The translations under genes were made by a program, and so were the position numbers. A stretch of 41,576 nucleotides of DNA from assembly GCA_031284905.1 (NCBI GenBank), contig JAITXI010000128.1, forward strand, positions 1-41,576, written 5' to 3'. Of the stretch, positions 34,463 to 41,576 are shown in pieces; the stretch's first letter is position 1, and each line of letters opens with the position of its first letter. Origin of the DNA: Bacteroidales bacterium. GTDB lineage: Bacteria; Bacteroidota; Bacteroidia; Bacteroidales; ML635J-15. The notes below the pieces were generated by a model. That model was not told the origin of the DNA and ran no database searches. It was given only the letters and a program-made list of their open reading frames with translations.

Positions 34463-34849
34463 ATGGAAACAAACAAAAGAATCTCCCCTAAATGGATTAA
34501 TTCCTTATTAGAAAACGAAATCTTCGTATTTGGCAGTAACCTTGCAGGATTTCACGGAGGTGGAGCAGCAGAATTAGCAATGGATTGGGGGGCTATTTGG
34601 GGACAAAGCGTTGGTTTGCAAGGACAAACTTACGCAATTCCAACAATGTTTGATAATGTCGAAAAAATAAAACCTTATGTTGATGATTTTCTGAGTTTTG
34701 CCAAAACACACTCCGAATTAAAATTCCTTGTTACCGAAATTGGCTGTGGTATTGCCGGATGGACAGTAGAAAAAATTGCTCCACTTTTCAAACAAGCAAT
34801 TACTGAAAATATTGAAAATGTATATTTACCTGAAAGTTTTTGGAAATAA
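34463..34849 (+). CDS. macro-like small protein (A1S_2505-type phage-associated family)
   Basis: This 128-aa cytoplasmic protein contains IFVFGSNLAGFHGGGAAELAM, GLQGQTYAIPTMF and FLVTEIGCGIAGWTVEKIAPLF, ending NVYLPESFW. These blocks match a widespread family of small proteins annotated as phage non-structural or hypothetical. The G-rich first block suggests a nucleotide- or ADP-ribose-binding macro-like fold. That is inference from motif shape, not from a search. It stands 37 nt after tolC without obvious linkage. The role is unknown, and a virus-derived origin is possible. Confidence 0.75.
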   Translation: METNKRISPKWINSLLENEIFVFGSNLAGFHGGGAAELAMDWGAIWGQSVGLQGQTYAIPTMFDNVEKIKPYVDDFLSFAKTHSELKFLVTEIGCGIAGWTVEKIAPLFKQAITENIENVYLPESFWK

Positions 34850-35028
34850 AGAAATTTTATTGAATCAATTACTATAGAAATAACATTAAATTAACGGTTA
34901 TCATTATATTTATTGTGCATTTTATAAAAAAAAGAAGTCAATTTAATAAGTCATAATTAAGTAAAAATCAATATTGCAGCATGTTTTTAAAAGTGAAATT
35001 CGACTATAATAAAAAGTTAAAAAAAAAA

Positions 35029-35060
35029 TTTGGAAATTAAAAAAGAAAGCACTAATTTTG
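35029..35060 (+). promoter_or_regulatory. tRNA-Lys promoter (TTTG-N20-TAATTTTG)
   Basis: TTTG at 35029-35032, 20 nt, then TAATTTTG at 35053-35060, 22 nt before the tRNA 5' end. It matches the Bacteroidota consensus well. Confidence 0.75.
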
Positions 35061-35082
35061 CATTCTAAATTTGATGAAACTA

Positions 35083-35155
35083 GATCTGTTAGCTCAGCCG
35101 GTAGAGCACCTGCCTTTTAAGCAGGGGGTCTGGAGTTCGAGTCTCCAACAGATCA
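35083..35155 (+). tRNA. tRNA-Lys (TTT)
   Basis: Acceptor GATCTGT/ACAGATC, D-arm AGCTCAGCCGGTAGAGC, anticodon stem CCTGC/GCAGG around CTTTTAA (anticodon TTT) and T-arm GGAGTTCGAGTCTCC. No CCA is encoded. Confidence 0.96.
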
Positions 35156-35158
35156 CTA

Positions 35159-35190
35159 AAAGGTTTGACCAAAAAGTCAAATCTTTTTTC
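35159..35190 (+). terminator. Rho-independent terminator after tRNA-Lys
   Basis: Stem AAGGTTTGAC/GTCAAATCTT (one G-U pair) with loop CAAAAA, followed by a T-rich tract. Confidence 0.85.
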
Positions 35191-35259
35191 TTTATATATT
35201 AAAAAATAATATAATTTTAAAATAATTATCAATAATCATCGTTTCTATTTAATAAATAC

Positions 35260-35436
35260 ATGCCTATGGATGATTATTACAATTTTAACTTTCATTATTT
35301 AACTTATAAAGAATCTGAAGAAATAGAAAAAAAAGAAGAAAAAAATCTTTTCTTGTATCTTGAAAAAGGTTTTAAAAAGATTGAAAATATCGAACCAAGC
35401 AAAGAGCTATTAGAAAAGTTATTCTCAGTTCTTTAG
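35260..35436 (+). CDS. hypothetical 58-aa acidic/lysine-rich protein
   Basis: This ORF is below the track's size limit: MPMDDYYNFNFHYLTYKES..., then a Glu/Lys-rich helix (EEIEKKEEKNLFLYLEKG), ending LLEKLFSVL. Composition and codon use look like a real protein rather than random AT-rich sequence, and it fills the gap between the tRNA-Lys terminator and the NifU-type gene, 52 nt upstream of the latter. I do not recognise it. It has no membrane segment or cysteine. It may be co-transcribed with the NifU-type gene. Confidence 0.55.
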   Translation: MPMDDYYNFNFHYLTYKESEEIEKKEEKNLFLYLEKGFKKIENIEPSKELLEKLFSVL

Positions 35437-35488
35437 AAAAAATAAAAAGATGTCTAACTAATTAATTAAAAAATAATATACCAATTTT

Positions 35489-35719
35489 ATGGAAAAGATA
35501 TTTGAACAAGTAAATCTTATAATTGAAGAGATAAAACCATTTTTACAAGCAGATGGAGGAGATATATCTTTGATTGAAATAACAGATGATTTTGTAGTAA
35601 AAGTAAAACTTCTTGGTGCGTGTGGCTCTTGTCCTCATAGCCTTCAAACATTAAAATTAGGAGTTGAAAGTAAATTAAAAAACGAAATTCCACAAATAAA
35701 AGAAGTCGTTGCTGTCTAA
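35489..35719 (+). CDS. NifU-type Fe-S cluster scaffold/carrier (C-terminal NifU domain)
   Basis: This 76-aa protein consists of a single NifU C-terminal domain: PFLQADGGDISLIEI, then LLGACGSCPHSLQTLKLGVE with the CxxC pair that holds a bridging 4Fe-4S cluster. It should deliver Fe-S clusters to apo-proteins in the cytoplasm, as Nfu proteins do. Length and motif spacing are normal for a stand-alone Nfu. It ends just before the inverted-repeat element E2. Confidence 0.93.
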   Translation: MEKIFEQVNLIIEEIKPFLQADGGDISLIEITDDFVVKVKLLGACGSCPHSLQTLKLGVESKLKNEIPQIKEVVAV

Positions 35720-35731
35720 AAATAACATCCT

Positions 35732-35862
35732 TTAAATCCGCAAAAAAAACTCATAATTATTTAATATTCAATAATAAATATGAATAGTTTTCTTATGAAA
35801 TTGACGAAAAAGCCTTTGTGAATATCGCTGAATATTAGCTTGTTACATTTTTTCGGATTTAA
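35732..35862. repeat. short inverted-repeat element (E2) related to the ends of E1
   Basis: The left arm (35732-35770), TTAAATCCGCAAAAAA...TTTAATATTCA, and right arm (35829-35862), TGAATATTA...TTTTTTCGGATTTAA, are imperfect inverted copies. The left arm read in reverse complement closely matches 21512-21549 (TGAATATTAAATA ... GCGGATTTAA). There is no ORF inside. Confidence 0.6.
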
Positions 35863-35934
35863 TTATTAAGCAAAATATTACTCGCAATAAAACTAATAAA
35901 TGCAACTTTTATCAAGGAATAAATAATAATAAAA

Positions 35935-36350
35935 TTATTTAAACTTTGGGAATTTATTAGGACAGACGTATTTTAGCTTTTCGTATTTATGTGTTGCAAG
36001 CATATCTTTCAAATCAACACCCGAACCGGACAAAAAGTAACTTTACTACCTTTTATCAATGAAACATTAAACTGATTTTCTGTTTCTACTCCTTCACTTG
36101 ATAATGCAATTTGAAAATCACCAAAACGAACAATCTCTCCATTTTCAAGATGTCGTTTTAAAACTTTTGTAAGGTTATTTAATACTGCCATTACATCTGT
36201 ATCACTCACAGTTGAAGAACCTTCAGCTATTTCTTTACTTAATTTCTTAAATGTAAATTCTTCTCTGCTTTTTGCTTGTGCATAAAATTTTTTCTGAGCT
36301 TGTGGGTCGCTCGGATTACCCTTTTATGTAAGAATGTATGTTACTGCCAT
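35935..36350 (-). pseudogene. decayed HU-like DNA-binding protein gene
   Basis: Translating from the ATG at 36350 gives MAVTYILT, a TAA stop, then KGNPSDPQAQKKFYAQAKSREEFTFKKLS... and the ORF-track piece 36009-36209. This is the pattern of the Bacteroidota HU-like histone family (MAVxYxxxxKGNPxxP...KKFYAxA). I see three lesions: a stop in place of the expected Gln codon at codon 9; RFGDFQIAL where the family has RFGDFGxFQ, a likely 9-base loss; and a frameshift near 36030 (TFCPVRVLI-stop) after which the -1 frame resumes as SGVDLKDMLATHKYEK and ends at 35935. The promoter box TAATTTTG (36407-36414, minus) is intact. The combined lesions argue for a real pseudogene rather than one sequencing error. 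Confidence 0.85.
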
Positions 36351-36406
36351 AATTTAATTATTTATAATTATCTATAATTTTATCTTAAATATACGATTTA
36401 ATTTTT

Positions 36407-36438
36407 CAAAATTAATGTTTCTTTTGCAATATTTGCAA
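36407..36438 (-). promoter_or_regulatory. promoter of the HU-like pseudogene
   Basis: On the minus strand TTG (36438-36436), 21 nt, then TAATTTTG (36414-36407). It is still intact although the gene is broken. Confidence 0.5.
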
Positions 36439-36496
36439 TAAACAAATTTTTTCATGAAAATGTTAGGATAACAATGAAAATTGATTTAATTAAACA

Positions 36497-37297
36497 TTAA
36501 TTTTCGATTTCACCAATCTCGCCAACTTCAATTTCCAAAAAATCTATCAGAATTTTTCTAAAAAAATCAGTATTCCCCGATGTATAAAAACTCAATTTTT
36601 GATTTGAAGGTTCAATTTCTTTAATATTATTTATCATCAAAATATCTTTTGTCCTGCGGGAAACCGGTTCTGCCGAATCTATAATCGCAAATTTACCATT
36701 CGATATTTTAAAAAAAACTTTGTAAAAAAATGCAAAATGTGTACAACCTAAAACAACATAATCAACATTATATTTTGCAAATTCTTCAAAATAACTCTGA
36801 ATAACTTTCTCTACTTCTTGCCCCGAAAAAATTCCTTTTTCTGCAAATTCAACTAATTCTTTGCCTACTTGTGAGAAAATTTTCACGTAATTTTTATATT
36901 TTTCAATTGCAGAAATAAAATGTTGACCTTTGAAAGTACCTTCTGTTGCAATTACTCCAATATTATTTGTTTTTGTAAAGAGACAAGCCGGTTTTACCGC
37001 CGGCTCTATTCCTATTATCGGAATTTGATAATTTGCTCTTAATTCATTTATTGCTGCCGCTGTTGCTGTATTACAAGCGACAACAACCGCTTTGCTATTT
37101 TTTGACATTAAGAAATCCATAATTTTTTTTGAAAAATTCAAAATCTCATCTGCCGAACGAGGTCCATAAGGAGCATTTTTATTATCTCCAAAATATACAA
37201 AATCTTCGTTTGGAAGTTCTTTAACAAGCTCTTTTAAGATTGTCAATCCTCCTATTCCGCTATCAAAAATACCTATTGGCTGTTTGTTTTTGTTCAT
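36497..37297 (-). CDS. murI: glutamate racemase
   Basis: MurI interconverts L- and D-glutamate to supply D-Glu for peptidoglycan. The 266-aa product has PIGIFDSGIGGLTILKEL at the start, FVYFGDNKNAPYG, the first catalytic Cys in VVACNTATAAAINEL, GVIATEGTFKGQHF, and the second catalytic Cys in VDYVVLGCTHFAFF. It is a single gene, divergent from the Sfp-type transferase. A TATATTTG element lies at 37330-37337 (minus). Confidence 0.96.
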   Translation of the reverse strand: MNKNKQPIGIFDSGIGGLTILKELVKELPNEDFVYFGDNKNAPYGPRSADEILNFSKKIMDFLMSKNSKAVVVACNTATAAAINELRANYQIPIIGIEPAVKPACLFTKTNNIGVIATEGTFKGQHFISAIEKYKNYVKIFSQVGKELVEFAEKGIFSGQEVEKVIQSYFEEFAKYNVDYVVLGCTHFAFFYKVFFKISNGKFAIIDSAEPVSRRTKDILMINNIKEIEPSNQKLSFYTSGNTDFFRKILIDFLEIEVGEIGEIEN

Positions 37298-37329
37298 CTT
37301 AAAATCATTTGTTTTTTAACAATATCCTA

Positions 37330-37337
37330 CAAATATA
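37330..37337 (-). promoter_or_regulatory. -7 element of the murI promoter
   Basis: TATATTTG on the minus strand, 32 nt before the murI ATG. No clear -33 box is seen. Confidence 0.45.
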
Positions 37338-37364
37338 TCAAAAAATTATATTTATTTTTAAACA

Positions 37365-37402
37365 ATTACAAAAATATTACAAAATTACAATATTTTTGTA
37401 AT
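37365..37402. promoter_or_regulatory. 14-bp perfect palindrome carrying divergent TATTTTTG boxes
   Basis: ATTACAAAAATATT (37365-37378) and AATATTTTTGTAAT (37389-37402) are perfect inverted copies around a 10-nt spacer. Each arm contains a TATTTTTG -7-like box, one on each strand. The plus-strand box (37391-37398) is placed to serve the Sfp-type gene at 37413. It could be a regulator site or paired divergent promoters. Confidence 0.5.
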
Positions 37403-37412
37403 AAAAAACATA

Positions 37413-38027
37413 ATGCCGATAATTTTAGAGAATTTTGCAAAAAACAATAGTATTTCCGGAATATGGAAAACTTCAGAATCGGAAGAAGATTTATTAGAAT
37501 TAATTACTCTTTCGGATTACGATAAAAATTTACTAAAGCAAATTTCTTTGCAAAAACGCAGACTTGAAATTATCGCTACTCGTGTACTAATGAAAAATAT
37601 AGGAATAAACCGACAAATTATTTATAAAAACCATATCCCAACTTGCAATAATGGTTTCATAAGTATTTCACATTCAAATAATTTAGTAGCAGTAATTTGG
37701 CATCCCACAAAAAAAACCACTATCGACATTGAACTAATTTCTGAAAAAATCACTAGAGTCTCCCAAAAAGTTTTTTCTAACCAAGAACTTTTATTTGCCG
37801 ACAATAATCAGGAGATTTTAACAATCTTATGGAATTGTAAAGAATGTGTCTATAAAATTTTTCAACAAGAAAATATTGAATTTAAAAAGCAAATAAAAGT
37901 TTTTCCTTTTGAAAAAAATAAAAAAATAAATTGCAGTATTGTTCACAATAATATTCAGAAAATATATACCTTTAATTATTTAATCATTGATAAATTTTCG
38001 ATGGTCTGGGGAACGGAAGACCACTAA
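37413..38027 (+). CDS. Sfp-type 4'-phosphopantetheinyl transferase
   Basis: This enzyme moves the phosphopantetheine arm from CoA to carrier proteins. The 204-aa product shows the family motifs in order: FISISHSNNLVAVIW, TTIDIELI (metal-binding DxE) and LWNCKECVYKIFQQ (WxxKExxxK). The size fits the small Sfp-like group rather than AcpS. No acyl-carrier, polyketide or peptide synthase gene is near, so its carrier is probably the general ACP or one encoded elsewhere. It is divergent from murI. Confidence 0.88.
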   Translation: MPIILENFAKNNSISGIWKTSESEEDLLELITLSDYDKNLLKQISLQKRRLEIIATRVLMKNIGINRQIIYKNHIPTCNNGFISISHSNNLVAVIWHPTKKTTIDIELISEKITRVSQKVFSNQELLFADNNQEILTILWNCKECVYKIFQQENIEFKKQIKVFPFEKNKKINCSIVHNNIQKIYTFNYLIIDKFSMVWGTEDH

Positions 38028-38159
38028 ACTCCGGTGAAATTACTAATTTATTAAAATAATTCAGATATTGTTAGTTTTTTGAAAGATTTTTTAATGCTTT
38101 TGGAAAAATTATATGAATTTTTTATTTTTCAAACATAATAAAAATAAATAAAAAAATGT

Positions 38160-38167
38160 TATTTTTG
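38160..38167 (+). promoter_or_regulatory. -7 element upstream of porQ
   Basis: TATTTTTG ends 11 nt before the porQ ATG. The -33 position has no clear TTTG. Confidence 0.4.
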
Positions 38168-38178
38168 TAATATTAAAA

Positions 38179-39246
38179 ATGAAAAAAATTTATTTCATAA
38201 TATTTGCCTGCCTTATCACAATAGAAGGGATTTCTCAAACAGGAGGAAAATACACATATCAAGTGCTTTCGCTTCCTTATAACTCTCGTATTGCAGCGAT
38301 TGGAGGAAATAATGTTTCACATTATGATAATGATTTGAATTTTGTTTTGCAAAATCCTGCTCTTCTACGGAATAAAATGTCTGATAAATTATCCGTAAAT
38401 TATATTAATTATATTTCGGATATTAATTTAGGAAATATTGCTTTTTCAAAATATTTTGAAAAAGCCGGAATTTTTGCAGCAGGAATTCAGTTTGCTAATT
38501 ACGGGAAATTTAAAAATACTGATTATACCGGTATAATTTACGATAATTTTACTGTAGCAGATTATGTTTTTTATGGTGCATATTCTCATAAATTGTATAA
38601 TGAAAAATTTCGTATAGGTGCAAATTTTAAATTTATTTGGTCGGATTATTGGAAATATTCTTCTGTAGGAATCGCCTTTGACGCAGGAATATCTTATATT
38701 GACACTGTGAAAAATTTTTCCGCAGGATTAGTTATTAAAAATGCAGGTTTTCAATTGAAAACCTATACAAAAGGAAATTTTGAACCATTACCTTTTGATA
38801 TTCAGATTGGACTTACAAAGAAATTTGAACATGCGCCAATAAGAATTTCAGTAACAGCTCGCGATTTATTAAATTGGAAATTAGCTTTTGAATCAAAATT
38901 TGACCAAGAAAATTACGTAATCGGAGAAGTACAACCTAAAAAAACATTTTTCAATAAACTCGGAAATGTCGCTGATGAATTTATTCGTCATTTTGTTTTT
39001 GGTGTAGAAATTATTCCTCACAAGGCTTTTCATATAGATTTAGGATTTAATACTCGTAGAAGAATGGAATTGACAGTTCCTGTTAAAAAAAGTCTTGTCG
39101 GATTTTCTGCCGGAGTAGGTTTCGAGTTGACAAAATTTAATTTTGGATACGGAATTGCTTGTTATACTATTGCCGGATTGTCACACCATATCACTTTTGG
39201 TTTAAATCTGAACAGTTTTTATAAGAAAAAAACAACATCAGAATGA
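38179..39246 (+). CDS. porQ: type IX secretion system protein PorQ
   Basis: This 355-aa outer-membrane barrel has a signal peptide (KIYFIIFACLITIEGISQ). It starts GKYTYQVLSLPYNSRIAAIGGNNVS...FVLQNPALL, the characteristic PorQ opening (full-length FadL/PorV-like fold with an NPA hatch). The body is beta strand with SVTARDLLNWKLAF, which is conserved in PorQ. PorQ works with PorU, PorV and PorZ in the T9SS attachment complex that processes secreted cargo such as the left-edge protease type. Its stop overlaps the next gene's ATG (ATGA), so the two are translationally coupled. Confidence 0.88.
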   Translation: MKKIYFIIFACLITIEGISQTGGKYTYQVLSLPYNSRIAAIGGNNVSHYDNDLNFVLQNPALLRNKMSDKLSVNYINYISDINLGNIAFSKYFEKAGIFAAGIQFANYGKFKNTDYTGIIYDNFTVADYVFYGAYSHKLYNEKFRIGANFKFIWSDYWKYSSVGIAFDAGISYIDTVKNFSAGLVIKNAGFQLKTYTKGNFEPLPFDIQIGLTKKFEHAPIRISVTARDLLNWKLAFESKFDQENYVIGEVQPKKTFFNKLGNVADEFIRHFVFGVEIIPHKAFHIDLGFNTRRRMELTVPVKKSLVGFSAGVGFELTKFNFGYGIACYTIAGLSHHITFGLNLNSFYKKKTTSE

Positions 39247-40664
39247 ACAGATTTTTTCTTTTCATAGCCACTATTTTGTTTTCATTATTTTTATCAGGAA
39301 ACGTATTTTCTCATTCATTTGCAAAATACCATATAGTTATAGACACAGACGGAGGAATAGATGATTTTAGAGCAATAACTTATTTTATGGCTTCCAAAGA
39401 TTTTAACATAAATTGCATTTCAACCGTTGACGGAGTTTTAACACCAAATCGCTCGGCAAATTATTTTTCTCAAATTTTATCTATTTATCATCACGAAGGA
39501 ATCCCGATAGGAGAAGGCAAAGAAACAAAAGCTCCAAAACAATATTCAAATCATGCACTTGCATTATGGGAAAAATTTTTCCAAAAATTAATAACTAAAA
39601 AATTCCCTGATGCAACAAATTTACTTTATAATTCTATTATAAATAATAATAATCGAACAATAATTATAGCATTAGGACCTTTGTCAAATATCACAGAACT
39701 GATTAAAACTCACGAAGATATTATTCAAAAAATTGACTATATTTTGTGGTATTCCGACTATGATAAAAATCCATTAGGCTATAATTATCAAGCAGATACA
39801 GTCGCATTTAATTTCTTAATTAAAAAAAATATTCTCTTTAAACTTGTAAATGCAAAAGGTTTACAATTATCCGAAAATTTTTTAAATGATTGTAATGAAA
39901 TAAAATCAATTTATTCGGAAACAATGGTTAGATTTTTTAAACCAACACAAGAAAAACAATATGTTTGGGATGATTTTTTGCCTCTATATTTGCTTTATCC
40001 TTTAGAATTTGACGAAATTTTCGTTTCAAACAATCTGACAAAAATTTCTTTGAAAAAAGAAACCTATTTTGAATATTTGATTACGACAATTTTAAATTCC
40101 GACAAAAAAGATATAAATGTAATTTTCAACACAATTCCAACTTCCGGATTTATGTTACAAAAAGACATAAATTCTGTTGTAGATTCTTTAATCGAAAAAC
40201 ATGGTTATACCGAATATAAACTTTGTTGTCTAACTTCAGAAATTCATTCACATCTTGGAATTTATTCAATAATCGGAGCAAAATTAGGATTGAGAATTTT
40301 AGAATATCTTCATACCGGACTTGATGAAATAAGAATTGAAAGTCATGCAGGAAGTGAACCGCCGATAAGTTGTTTTAATGACGGATTGCAAGTTGGAACA
40401 GGAGCAACTTTAGGTTATGGAACATTTTCAGTAATAAAAATTTCTCAAGCAAAAACAGAAGTCGTTGTAAGTTATAATAATAGAAAATATTTATTCAAGT
40501 TAAAAAACAATATTGATAATGAAATCTCCAATAAAACAGATGATTTAATTAAACTATATGGATATAATACGGATATGTATTGGCTCAAATTGAGAGAATT
40601 AGCAATAGAATATTGGCTTGAATTAAATAGATTTGAAATTTTTGAAATAACTGAAATAATTTAA
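39243..40664 (+). CDS. exported nucleoside hydrolase fused to an FmdE-like domain
   Basis: The 473-aa product begins with a signal peptide (FFLFIATILFSLFLSGNVFS). The N-terminal half is an inosine-uridine-type nucleoside hydrolase: IDTDGGIDDFRAITYF carries the calcium-binding DTDxGxDD, followed by ALGPLSNITELI and YNYQADTVAFNFL. From about residue 330 a different domain follows: SEIHSHLGIYSIIGAKLGLRIL and ISCFNDGLQVGTGATLGYGTFSV. These resemble FmdE (formylmethanofuran dehydrogenase subunit E-like) folds that bind metal through His and Cys. The fusion may cleave a nucleoside-like compound and sense or bind its product; that is inference. It overlaps porQ by 4 nt and is followed by trmB after 3 nt. 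Confidence 0.8.
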   Translation: MNRFFLFIATILFSLFLSGNVFSHSFAKYHIVIDTDGGIDDFRAITYFMASKDFNINCISTVDGVLTPNRSANYFSQILSIYHHEGIPIGEGKETKAPKQYSNHALALWEKFFQKLITKKFPDATNLLYNSIINNNNRTIIIALGPLSNITELIKTHEDIIQKIDYILWYSDYDKNPLGYNYQADTVAFNFLIKKNILFKLVNAKGLQLSENFLNDCNEIKSIYSETMVRFFKPTQEKQYVWDDFLPLYLLYPLEFDEIFVSNNLTKISLKKETYFEYLITTILNSDKKDINVIFNTIPTSGFMLQKDINSVVDSLIEKHGYTEYKLCCLTSEIHSHLGIYSIIGAKLGLRILEYLHTGLDEIRIESHAGSEPPISCFNDGLQVGTGATLGYGTFSVIKISQAKTEVVVSYNNRKYLFKLKNNIDNEISNKTDDLIKLYGYNTDMYWLKLRELAIEYWLELNRFEIFEITEII

Positions 40665-40667
40665 AAA

Positions 40668-41381
40668 ATGTCGAATAAAAAGAAACTTTTAAGATTTGCA
40701 GAAAATAAGACTTTTACACATTTTTTTGAACCAAAACTATTTTTAACAGAGGATATAAATTTTGAATTATCAGGAATATGGGCAGAAAATTTTTTTAAAA
40801 ACGAAAATCCGATTATTGTAGAATTTGGTTGTGGAAAAGGTGAATATTCTGTTGAAATGGCAAAAAATTCTCCTGAAAAAAATTTCATTGCCTTCGATAT
40901 TAAAGGAGCAAGAATGTGGAAAGGTGCAACAGAATCCTTAAATTTAAAATTAACAAACATTGCTTTTGTCCGTACTTTAATAGATTTAACCCCGAAATGT
41001 TTTTCAAAAAACGAAATTTCCGAAATTTGGCTAACATTCCCAGACCCTCAATTAGGTCACAAAAAAAGAATTAAAAAAAGACTAACCTCATCAATTTTTC
41101 TGAAAAAATATCAAAATTTTCTCACAAACAACGGAATAATTCATTTAAAAACTGATGATGACACTCTTTTTAGTTACACAAAAGAATTAGTCGAACTGAA
41201 TAATTTGAAAGTAAATATCGAAACGGACGATTTATATAATTCTAATTATTATACAGGAATTTTACAGTTAAAAACACATTACGAAAAAATTTGGAATAAA
41301 GCAGGCAAAACAATTAAATATATACAATTTCAACTTCCGAATAATATAGAAATTATTGAGCCATTGATTAAAGAAAATTAA
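40668..41381 (+). CDS. trmB: tRNA (guanine-N7-)-methyltransferase
   Basis: TrmB makes m7G46 in tRNA using S-adenosylmethionine. The 237-aa product has the SAM-binding loop IVEFGCGKGEYSVEMA, then FIAFDIKGARMWKGA, the catalytic region EIWLTFPDPQLGHKKRIKKRLTS and the C-terminal HLKTDDDTLFSYT. Its start lies 3 nt after the nucleoside hydrolase stop, so it is the third gene of the porQ operon by position; the pairing is probably organisational. Confidence 0.95.
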   Translation: MSNKKKLLRFAENKTFTHFFEPKLFLTEDINFELSGIWAENFFKNENPIIVEFGCGKGEYSVEMAKNSPEKNFIAFDIKGARMWKGATESLNLKLTNIAFVRTLIDLTPKCFSKNEISEIWLTFPDPQLGHKKRIKKRLTSSIFLKKYQNFLTNNGIIHLKTDDDTLFSYTKELVELNNLKVNIETDDLYNSNYYTGILQLKTHYEKIWNKAGKTIKYIQFQLPNNIEIIEPLIKEN

Positions 41382-41442
41382 GAATAAATTAGCAAGCAAC
41401 TTTTTCAAATTCATAAAATAGGTGGAAATTTGAAAAAAGTGG

Positions 41443-41450
41443 TATCTTTG
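41443..41450 (+). promoter_or_regulatory. -7 element upstream of the right-edge gene
   Basis: TATCTTTG ends 28 nt before the ATG at 41479. No well-spaced -33 box is seen. Confidence 0.45.
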
Positions 41451-41478
41451 CAAAATGAAATATTAAATTACATTTATA

Positions 41479-41576
41479 ATGGCAAATGAACGAAAAACAG
41501 ACTTTTTTATAGGCAAACTTTTAGATGCTTCTAAAATAGCCTACACGCCAAACGGAAGTAGTATCAAAGAAATTCA
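41479..41576 (+). CDS. partial CDS at right edge, possibly an N-6 DNA methylase/restriction protein
   Basis: Only 32 codons are visible: MANERKTDFFIGKLLDASKI then AYTPNGSSIKEI. I recall this kind of opening from the N-terminus of N-6 DNA methylase or type I/IIG restriction proteins, where the following segment holds the nuclease motif. The evidence is thin. It has its own promoter-like box and starts 97 nt after trmB. Confidence 0.4.
   Translation, partial: MANERKTDFFIGKLLDASKIAYTPNGSSIKEI

Noticed and set aside
36009-36209. 66-aa ORF as an intact gene
   Set aside because: It is the middle of the broken HU-like gene and lacks the conserved N- and C-termini.

Overview
The window looks like chromosomal DNA of an AT-rich member of the Bacteroidota, probably close to Bacteroidales. 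Supporting signs are: promoters of the Bacteroidota type (TTTG about 19-20 nt upstream of TAnnTTTG, best seen before purE, rpsF and a tRNA-Lys gene); a PorQ protein of the type IX secretion system (T9SS); large secreted multidomain proteins with PKD, IPT/TIG and Ig-like repeats; an IleS with PGIHH in place of HIGH; a one-cysteine DksA/TraR protein; and the familiar mutL-rhomboid-rhomboid-endonuclease/exonuclease cluster. Most of the window is housekeeping DNA. No prophage, CRISPR array, intact transposase or complete defence island is visible.

Layout. 1-2979 (minus): a large secreted metzincin-like protease, split by a frameshift at an A8 run and cut by the left window edge. 3317-7163 (minus): dksA/traR-like and ileS. 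7294-10701 (minus): an overlapping set of a HEPN-like small protein, a helix-hairpin-helix plus beta-barrel protein and a PorV/OmpP1-like barrel. 10786-12725: purE and gcvT as separate minus-strand units with their own promoters. 12814-18645 (minus): TPR protein, outer-membrane barrel and LpxL-type acyltransferase in tandem. 18835-21234 (plus): FtsE-type ATPase and a PKD lipoprotein ending in a C2-like domain. 21562-26475 (minus): small membrane protein, mutL, two rhomboids and an EEP-family protein. 26565-29312: tRNA-Gln, folB, a repeat protein and a YegS-like lipid kinase. 30008-32570 (minus): rpsF-rpsR-rplI and trigger factor, followed by tRNA-Leu. 33097-35719 (plus): tolC, a macro-like small protein, tRNA-Lys, a 58-aa ORF and a NifU-type protein. 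35935-36350: a decayed HU-like gene. 36497-41381: murI, divergent from an Sfp-type transferase, then porQ, a nucleoside hydrolase-FmdE fusion and trmB. The right edge holds the first codons of another gene, possibly part of a restriction-modification system.

How the genes relate. PorQ and the Ig/IPT metalloprotease both point to type IX secretion. The TPR/barrel/acyltransferase run and the HhH/barrel/PorV-like run are cell-envelope operons. The ribosomal operon stands out because rpsR and rplI carry near-perfect Shine-Dalgarno sequences in a lineage that normally does not use them.

The least ordinary material is: the A8/A_AAA_AAG frameshift inside the protease; a set of related intergenic inverted-repeat elements (21311-21549, 29578-29891, 35732-35862) and a separate structured palindrome (29404-29553); the multiply broken HU-like gene; the strong Shine-Dalgarno pair; and the nucleoside hydrolase-FmdE fusion. 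I see no obvious complete new multi-gene system. The repeat family and the frameshifted protease are the best candidates for something undescribed.
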